A stretch of 20,412 nt of DNA, taken from positions 1-20,412 of the IMG/VR virus record IMGVR_UViG_3300002835_010349; one strand, given 5' to 3'. Within the stretch, counting starts at the first letter, position 1, and every line of letters starts with the position of its first letter. Under the pieces are notes generated by a model, which did no database searches, was not told the origin of the DNA, and was given only the letters and a program-made list of their open reading frames with translations. Shown here piece by piece: positions 16,258 to 20,412 of this stretch. Both the position numbers and the translations under genes were made by a program. Origin of the DNA: a virus.

Positions 16258-16293
16258 TATACCTATTAATAATAAAATACATCAATATTAAAA

Positions 16294-16575
16294 TTATTTA
16301 TTTTTTAATATTTTTATTTCATCTTCTAGATTTTTTACTCTTTCCAACAAAGTTTTTAAAACTTCTACAGAGTAAACAGAAACAAGGTCATACCTAAGAC
16401 CCAAAGGTTTATTATCTTTGTCAAATACAACTATATATTTTAAAGAGTCTACTTCGTTAACTTCTTCTGCTATATAGCCAAGTTGTCTGATTTCTTTAGT
16501 GTCACCGTTGTATATCCATGTTACTGGATTTAAACTCTTTATTGCTTGTTCAAAATCAATACCCATTGATTCCAT
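16294..16575 (-). CDS. C-terminal part of an S74 intramolecular chaperone domain, as a separate ORF
   Basis: A 93-residue ORF that matches the body of the peptidase S74 (intramolecular chaperone) domain found at the ends of phage tail fibres and spikes. Landmarks are 'AIKSLNPVTWIYNG' (11-24), 'LGYIAEEVNEV' (32-42), 'YIVVFDKDNKPLGLRYD' (47-63) and a C-terminal coiled coil (about 70-93). The self-cleaving Ser/Lys start of the domain is missing. It is found instead at the end of the previous gene (SSKRFK), in the same frame but separated by 45 bases with stops TAA, TAG and TAA. A GTGGGGGT sequence before the ATG could be a ribosome binding site, and a TAGTATAAT box precedes it at 16619-16627. 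The ORF may be a separate subunit, the result of nonsense mutation, or the far side of a translational bypass. Confidence 0.78.
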   Translation of the reverse strand: MESMGIDFEQAIKSLNPVTWIYNGDTKEIRQLGYIAEEVNEVDSLKYIVVFDKDNKPLGLRYDLVSVYSVEVLKTLLERVKNLEDEIKILKNK

Positions 16576-16603
16576 TTTTAATTACCCCCACTATTTTTAA
16601 TTA
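16574..16603 (-). repeat. 11-base direct repeat in the gap between the two S74 parts
   Basis: TAATTAAAAAT occurs twice on the minus strand (16593-16603 and 16574-16584), 19 bases apart. The first copy contains the in-frame TAA that ends the upstream gene; the second runs into the ATG of the downstream ORF. It may be a short tandem duplication, or matched sequences that assist ribosome re-entry. The pattern is clear but its role is not. Confidence 0.6.
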
Positions 16604-17418
16604 ATGTTTACAACCCTCATTATACTATGCTTAAATCTCTTAGATGAGTAAATGAATCTTGGGAAAGATGGACCAAACGATGGGAAGAATGGTGGAGCGA
16701 AGGCTGGGAAGAACGGGAAGAATGGTGGGAAGAATGGTGGGAAGAATGGTGGGAAGAATGGGAAGAACGGTGGGAAGAACGGTGGGAAGAACGGTGGGAA
16801 GAATGGTGGGGTAGTTACGCTGTTTGAAGCACTTGAGGTTGATGAATTACCATTTGCGTTAGTAGCATAAACTGTATATGTTTGTGAAGTATCTCCTTCT
16901 TGGGTAACGTTAACGCTTGTTGTTCCTGATCCAACAGTAGCACCTTTACCATCTGATGATGCCCAAGTGTAACCAGTAATTGCACTTCCACCATTTGCAG
17001 GGGCAGTCCAAGAGACAGCATCTGAAAGGGCTGAAGTTGTTACGGTTGGTGCAGCAGGAGTTGCTGGCACTGTTGTTGCTGTAATAGAACTAGATGCACT
17101 AGAAGCATCAGAAGTTCCAACTGCGTTTGTTGCTGTTACTGTAAATGTATAGGCGGTATTAGATTGTAATCCTGTTACAGTCAATGGTGATGATGCTCCA
17201 GATGCTGTATAACTACCAGGGGATGAAGTAACTGTAAATGATGTAATTGGTGCACCATTACTTCCACCAGATGAGAATGAAACGCTTGCTGCACCATTAT
17301 TAAATGCACGAGATGTTCCAACATCTGTTGCAGAAACGCTTACTGGTGGATTAGGTTTTCCTGCACCCTGAAATCCAAGGCCTCTTACACCTGCTCCTCG
17401 TCCACCAATAATAGGCAT
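16597..17418 (-). CDS. Fibronectin-III tail protein with a (PPFF)n tract and the catalytic start of an S74 domain
   Basis: A 273-residue putative tail fibre or baseplate protein. After a Gly-rich N-terminus (1-22) come two FnIII-like domains (about 23-116 and 117-203; 'GAPITSFTVTSSPGSYTAS', 'YTFTVTATNAVGTSDAS', then 'SWTAPANGGSAITGY'). Residues 204-249 are almost only Pro and Phe in the order (PPFF)n with PFF interruptions. The end, 'FIYSSKRFKHSI', is the start of an S74 chaperone domain: Ser258 and Lys263 have the same spacing of five as the self-cleavage dyad of endosialidase-type spikes. The rest of that domain is in the next ORF beyond three in-frame stops. AAGGGG precedes the ATG, and the gap to the fibre gene is 11 bases. 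The protein would be anchored in the tail through its N-terminus (inference). Confidence 0.85.
   Translation of the reverse strand: MPIIGGRGAGVRGLGFQGAGKPNPPVSVSATDVGTSRAFNNGAASVSFSSGGSNGAPITSFTVTSSPGSYTASGASSPLTVTGLQSNTAYTFTVTATNAVGTSDASSASSSITATTVPATPAAPTVTTSALSDAVSWTAPANGGSAITGYTWASSDGKGATVGSGTTSVNVTQEGDTSQTYTVYATNANGNSSTSSASNSVTTPPFFPPFFPPFFPPFFPFFPPFFPPFFPPFFPFFPAFAPPFFPSFGPSFPRFIYSSKRFKHSIMRVVNIN
16619..16627 (-). promoter_or_regulatory. Possible -10 box TAGTATAAT before the S74 fragment
   Basis: The hexamer TATAAT is perfect, but the preceding TAG lacks the TGn extension found at the other promoters. It lies inside the coding end of the FnIII gene. If used, RNA would begin near 16612 and carry GTGGGGGT before the ATG at 16575, allowing independent synthesis of the fragment. 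Chance occurrence in AT-rich DNA cannot be excluded. Confidence 0.3.
16660..16809 (-). repeat. 12-base tandem repeat encoding PPFF, with a 45-base higher-order unit
   Basis: The unit CCRCCRTTCTTC-like (plus strand GGTGGGAAGAAY) is repeated in frame and encodes PPFFPPFFPPFF. Two adjacent 45-base units each read (PPFF)3-PFF. The unit nearer the gene start uses mainly CCG at the second proline and the other uses CCA, so the two blocks have expanded or diverged separately. Irregular copies (PAFAPPFFPSFGPSFP) close the tract. Copy number is likely to vary by slippage. Confidence 0.9.
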
Positions 17419-17429
17419 TTATTTTCCCC

Positions 17430-19496
17430 TTATGCAAATCTTGTCTGTGATCCAAAGGCTGTAAAAGCAGCGTTTCCTGTCTTTACTATTGTGTATGAAT
17501 AGATATCAATACTGTTTGCGTTACCTGCAGATGGTGCGGTACCATTCTGCCACTTTGGAGTTACTGCAGATCCATCAATTGTAAATGATGTCTGGTAGTA
17601 AGGAGTTGCTCCATTTGTTGCAAAGAATACAACTGTAATAGAGTCGTTGGTAGCAAGACTGTCATTAAGCGTAGTGCTTCCATCTCCACGAATATTTAGT
17701 GTCCAGTTACCGCTTGCATCTGAAGTGTAATATAGAATGCCGCTTGTCAAAATATTTAGGTTAACTGTGCTACTTGCAGCAGTTGCAGATACTGACCAAC
17801 GCTCCTCTGGTCCACGAAGAACTGGATTCACTGCTACCGCATTTGTTAATGTTGGAGCAGTTGCAAAAACTAATCCGCCTGTTCCAGTTTCATCTGTTAC
17901 TGCAGAAGCAAGATTGGCTGATGATGGTGTTCCAAGAAATGTTGCTACATTAGTTCCTAATCCTGAAACCGCAGTACTAATTGCAACATTTGAAACTGTA
18001 TTACTTGATCCATCAATAGTTTTATTTGTTAAGGTTTGAGCGGTAGATAAATCTACTGTTGTTCCAGTATTAATACTAAATACTGATCCTGTTAATGTTA
18101 ATCCTGTGCCTGCTGAATATGTGCCAGCACCTGAAAACTGTGTAAATGCTATTGCATCTGTTCCTACAGTTCCTACTATGTTAGTTTGTACCCAACCAGT
18201 ATTGTCGTTAACTGTGCCTCCAGTTACGAACACAAAGTCTCCGCCATCAATTTCGGCTGGCGCATCAAAATCTGTTGCTCTTGATGGTGCTCCAGAGGCT
18301 GCTACTACATAAATACCATTTTCAGATTGAGTAGTTTGGTTCTTAATAAGAATTCTATTTCCTGTTGCAAGAGTTATTCCATCAAGAGTGTCTCCGTTTT
18401 CAACATCTGTGGCAAGAGTAATGTTAGCGGTTGTTGCAGCAACTGCTGAAGGGTGAATATGTAATCCTTCTGTTACTGCATCTACGTAAGCCTTTGTAGC
18501 AGCGTCTGTTGAATTTGTTGGTGTTGGAACTGTGACAGTTCCTGTAAATGTTGGGGAAGCAAGAGGAGCCTTAGCATCCATTTGTGTCTGAATTGCAGAA
18601 GTAACACCATCTACATAATTAAGTTCTGTAGCGGTTGCTGTAATAGCAACATCTTCGTTAATCTTTGGAGATGTTAAAGTCTTATTTGTAAGAGTTTCTG
18701 TCCCCGCAAGTGTGGCTACATCGGCATCACTAATTGCAGTATTTAGTTGTGCAAGAGTTGAAGTAACTGTGTTTGAGCCAAGTGAAATTGATTTATTTGA
18801 AAGTGTATTTGTTGATGATGCTGTTACTGTAATGTCAGATGTTAAAGCAACTGTTCCTGTTGCATCTGGCATTGTAATAGTGCGATCTGCTGTTGGGTCA
18901 GTAAATTGAAGAGTAGTTTCAAAATCATTTGCAGTTGCACCTTCTACATAAATTGCTCCATCTGAAAGTTGTAGTCCTGAAACAGTTGGAGCAGTAAGAG
19001 TTTTATTAGTAAGTGTATCTTCAGTATCTCTTAAAACAACTGTTCCTGAAGCATCTTGAAAAGTAACTGTTCTATCTGCTGTTGGGTCGGTTACTTGAAG
19101 GGTAGTTTCAAAATCATTTGCAGTTGCACCTTCAATAGTAATAGAACCTGAGAACACTCCAATATTAGTAATATCTGAAAGGTTACCAGTTGTAATAACT
19201 GTACCTGTAACGTTTGGAAGAGTAATTGTACGATCAGCAGTTGGATCTGTTACTTGAAGAGTAGTTTCATAAGAGTCTGCAGTGGCACCTTCAAAAACAA
19301 TGCTTGTACCAAAAGAAGGATTTACTGTTGAGTTGGCATCAATAAAATAGTCTAGGTCAGCCCAGTGGTTTGTACCATCACCAATCTTAAATTTATTAGT
19401 ATCTGATTCCCATCCCATTTCACCAGCATTTAATACTGGGTTTGCAGATGTCCACTGTGAAGCGGTTCCTCTGCGTTGTTGCATTCTAGTTGCCAT
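17430..19496 (-). CDS. Tail fibre protein with Mtd-like N-terminus and repeat shaft
   Basis: A 688-residue fibre. Residues 1-55 ('RRGTASQW', 'VLNAGEMGWESDTNKFKIGD', 'W..L.Y') match the N-terminal attachment domain seen in major-tropism-determinant-like and related fibres. The shaft then has three copies of a GATAxxxETTLQ..DPTADRTIT..x.TGTV unit (about 69-218) interspersed with TLTNKTLT(A/S)P motifs. It also has a 'STDAATKAYVD' joint and a 'NRILIKNQTTQSENGIYVV' domain common in phage fibres. The C-terminal 110 residues ('SGILYYTSDASGNWTLN' onward) look like the tip domain. It would recognise the host surface. AGAGGAG lies 5 bases before the ATG, and an extended -10 box precedes it. The C-terminus has no S74 chaperone of its own. 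Confidence 0.9.
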   Translation of the reverse strand: MATRMQQRRGTASQWTSANPVLNAGEMGWESDTNKFKIGDGTNHWADLDYFIDANSTVNPSFGTSIVFEGATADSYETTLQVTDPTADRTITLPNVTGTVITTGNLSDITNIGVFSGSITIEGATANDFETTLQVTDPTADRTVTFQDASGTVVLRDTEDTLTNKTLTAPTVSGLQLSDGAIYVEGATANDFETTLQFTDPTADRTITMPDATGTVALTSDITVTASSTNTLSNKSISLGSNTVTSTLAQLNTAISDADVATLAGTETLTNKTLTSPKINEDVAITATATELNYVDGVTSAIQTQMDAKAPLASPTFTGTVTVPTPTNSTDAATKAYVDAVTEGLHIHPSAVAATTANITLATDVENGDTLDGITLATGNRILIKNQTTQSENGIYVVAASGAPSRATDFDAPAEIDGGDFVFVTGGTVNDNTGWVQTNIVGTVGTDAIAFTQFSGAGTYSAGTGLTLTGSVFSINTGTTVDLSTAQTLTNKTIDGSSNTVSNVAISTAVSGLGTNVATFLGTPSSANLASAVTDETGTGGLVFATAPTLTNAVAVNPVLRGPEERWSVSATAASSTVNLNILTSGILYYTSDASGNWTLNIRGDGSTTLNDSLATNDSITVVFFATNGATPYYQTSFTIDGSAVTPKWQNGTAPSAGNANSIDIYSYTIVKTGNAAFTAFGSQTRFA
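18841..19291 (-). repeat. Three copies of a ~93-base coding repeat in the fibre gene
   Basis: Related blocks lie at about 19199-19291, 19037-19133 and 18841-18944. Each encodes an approximately 31-residue unit (ETTLQ, DPTADRTIT, TGTV). The last two copies are closest at the DNA level. They are modular shaft repeats that can change number by recombination. Confidence 0.75.
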
Positions 19497-19521
19497 TTTT
19501 ACTCCTCTGAAGTATGTCTAT

Positions 19522-19530
19522 ATTATAACA
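19522..19530 (-). promoter_or_regulatory. Extended -10 promoter TGTTATAAT before the tail fibre
   Basis: The minus strand reads TGT-TATAAT, 25 bases including AGAGGAG, then ATG at 19496. The TG overlaps the last bases before the upstream gene's stop region, and the element fills the 39-base gap. The start site is near 19515, leaving a leader of about 19 bases. No -35 box is evident. Confidence 0.65.
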
Positions 19531-19535
19531 GATAA

Positions 19536-19994
19536 TTAGTTAAAATTATCTATTGCTATTCCACCATCCCAGGTTTGATCCCAAGAAGATGTATTGTAAA
19601 GTCCAGCAGTAACTAGTTCTCCTGCTTGGTAGTAATATCCTGCATCTTTAAAAATACTGACAATTAATCCATTACCATCAATTGAAGTATCATGAATATG
19701 GTCTTGTAATGTTTCTGCATCTTGAAGTGTTGCAATTGCAACCCATTGTGAATTATAGTAAACATGTACACGTTCTGTTAATGTATCAAACCATAAATCT
19801 CCACTATCTGGAGAAACTGGTGGTGTAGAGCCAACAGGAAGTTGTGGTGATCCTACTGCAGTGTCTACATAAAGTTTTGTTGCTGCATGAGCATTTTGAG
19901 TAGGAGTGGCAACTGTGACTGTTGATCCAAAAGTTCCGCCTTCGGCTACAATAATGCCGTGCTTTACTCTGAAGTCTTTATTTACTGTTGCCAC
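19536..19994 (-). CDS. Short tail fibre/appendage protein
   Basis: The GTG at 19994 is the preferred start: AGAGG is 6 bases upstream, and the product begins MATVNKDFRVKHGI, a beginning shared by many phage fibre proteins. An in-frame TTG two codons earlier is less likely. The 152-residue protein has a 'FGSTVTVATPTQNAHAATKLYVD' region, parallel to the STDAATKAYVD joint in the next gene, then 'SPDSGDLWFDTLTERVHVYYNSQWVAI'-like residues of a beta-rich phage head or tail accessory domain. It is probably a subunit or accessory of the neighbouring fibres. The gap to the upstream fibre gene is 20 bases. Confidence 0.8.
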   Translation of the reverse strand: MATVNKDFRVKHGIIVAEGGTFGSTVTVATPTQNAHAATKLYVDTAVGSPQLPVGSTPPVSPDSGDLWFDTLTERVHVYYNSQWVAIATLQDAETLQDHIHDTSIDGNGLIVSIFKDAGYYYQAGELVTAGLYNTSSWDQTWDGGIAIDNFN

Positions 19995-20014
19995 TTCCAA
20001 CCTCTATTCTTTAG

Positions 20015-20412
20015 TTATGCTTCAATATAAACCTTGTGTACTTTAACATCGGTATCTGCTGCTGCACCAGTTACCTGAAGAAGAACGTTTCCACCACTGT
20101 AAACAGCGTTAGTTGTTCCTAGTTCAGTGTTGCTGATTACATCTGCATACTCTGTTAAGTAAACATTATTTGATCCATCTACAGTAACCAAAACTTCAAT
20201 TACTTCAATATCATTACCTTTTTTCATTTGTACGATATATTTAGCACTTGAGTATGTTGTTGCTGACCATGTATCAATTGTTGTTGCTGAAGTTGATGCG
20301 GTAGCAAGAGCAGAACCAACAAGAGCATCTGGAAGAGCAATACTTGTCGCTGCTGCTGCACCAAGGGTTGGTGTAGTAAAGGTTGGACTATTAGTAAATG
20401 CTACTGTTCCAG
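20015..20412 (-). CDS. C-terminal end of a phage tail fibre protein (partial)
   Basis: The reading frame is open across the right edge, so the apparent ATG at 20227 is internal. The visible 131 residues begin near 'AFTNSPTFTTPTLGAA', a fibre-shaft phrase, and continue 'TIDTWSATTYSSAKYIVQM'. They end in a compact beta-rich domain ('DIEVIEVLVTVDGSNNVYLTEYADV' region, then 'VLLQVTGAAADTDVKVHKVYIEA'). This last domain resembles the C-terminal domain of many aquatic-phage fibre and head-decoration proteins. It is the first gene of the adsorption module in this window; its N-terminus and length are not visible. Confidence 0.8.
   Translation of the reverse strand, partial: GTVAFTNSPTFTTPTLGAAAATSIALPDALVGSALATASTSATTIDTWSATTYSSAKYIVQMKKGNDIEVIEVLVTVDGSNNVYLTEYADVISNTELGTTNAVYSGGNVLLQVTGAAADTDVKVHKVYIEA

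Noticed and set aside
16576-16599. Programmed -1 or +1 frameshift joining the FnIII gene and the S74 fragment
   Set aside because: The two ORFs are in the same frame and are separated by stop codons, so a simple frameshift cannot join them; only bypass, readthrough of three stops, or separate translation could.
16652-16870. Plus-strand frame encoding a Gly-Lys-Asn repeat
   Set aside because: It is the complement of the PPFF repeat; a 12-base repeat stays open in several frames. The minus-strand frame continues into FnIII and S74 sequence and is the real one.
16660-19291. CRISPR array or mobile-element repeats
   Set aside because: The repeats are in frame, encode PPFF and fibre-shaft units, have no unique spacers, and are not flanked by target-site duplications or transposase genes.
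20015-20227. A separate 70-residue gene starting at 20227
   Set aside because: The frame stays open upstream to the window edge with fibre-like sequence, so this ATG is internal to a larger gene.

Overview
The window is a stretch of an AT-rich tailed-phage (Caudoviricetes) genome, or of a prophage-like relative. Every supported gene lies on the minus strand, so the window reads right to left. No gap exceeds 300 bases; the longest is 158 bases (8824-8981). No integrase, transposase, tRNA or CRISPR array is visible. Structural hallmarks are a PBSX-type portal protein, an XkdF-like prohead protease, tail fibres with 'LTNKTLTSP' and 'DAATKAYVD' repeats, LamG and fibronectin-III domains, and an S74 intramolecular chaperone. 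The host cannot be read directly. Shine-Dalgarno-led genes mixed with apparently leaderless starts, together with a class II (B12-dependent) ribonucleotide reductase, would suit a freshwater actinobacterium, but this is inference.

In transcription order the layout is as follows. (1) 20412-16294, adsorption module: the C-terminal end of one fibre protein, a short fibre-like protein, a 688-residue fibre with an Mtd-like N-terminus, an FnIII protein ending in an extreme (PPFF)n tract, and a small ORF. The S74 chaperone domain is split between the last two across three in-frame stops. (2) 16221-8982, modification cassette: a DXD glycosyltransferase, six 2-oxoglutarate/Fe(II) oxygenases, two related proteins of unknown function, and a short-chain dehydrogenase, mostly overlapping or separated by a few bases. 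Inside it, a two-gene unit (oxygenase plus unknown protein) appears twice in tandem. (3) 8823-6793: a monomeric class II ribonucleotide reductase with its own promoter. (4) 6757-1, start of the head module: a 1154-residue LamG tail protein, a 131-residue protein of unknown function, the portal, and the prohead protease. The protease carries a strong internal ribosome binding site that very probably starts a nested scaffold protein.

Several transcription units begin with the same extended -10 element, TGnTATAmT, with no recognisable -35 box. It lies upstream of 19496, 16221, 12455, 8823, 6757, 3274 and 1238. At 12455 and 3274, and nearly so at 1238, it sits so close to the start codon that the mRNA should be leaderless.

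The most promising leads are the split S74 chaperone, the duplicated oxygenase plus unknown-protein module, the possible hydroxylation and glycosylation of the neighbouring proline-rich tail protein, and the nested scaffold.
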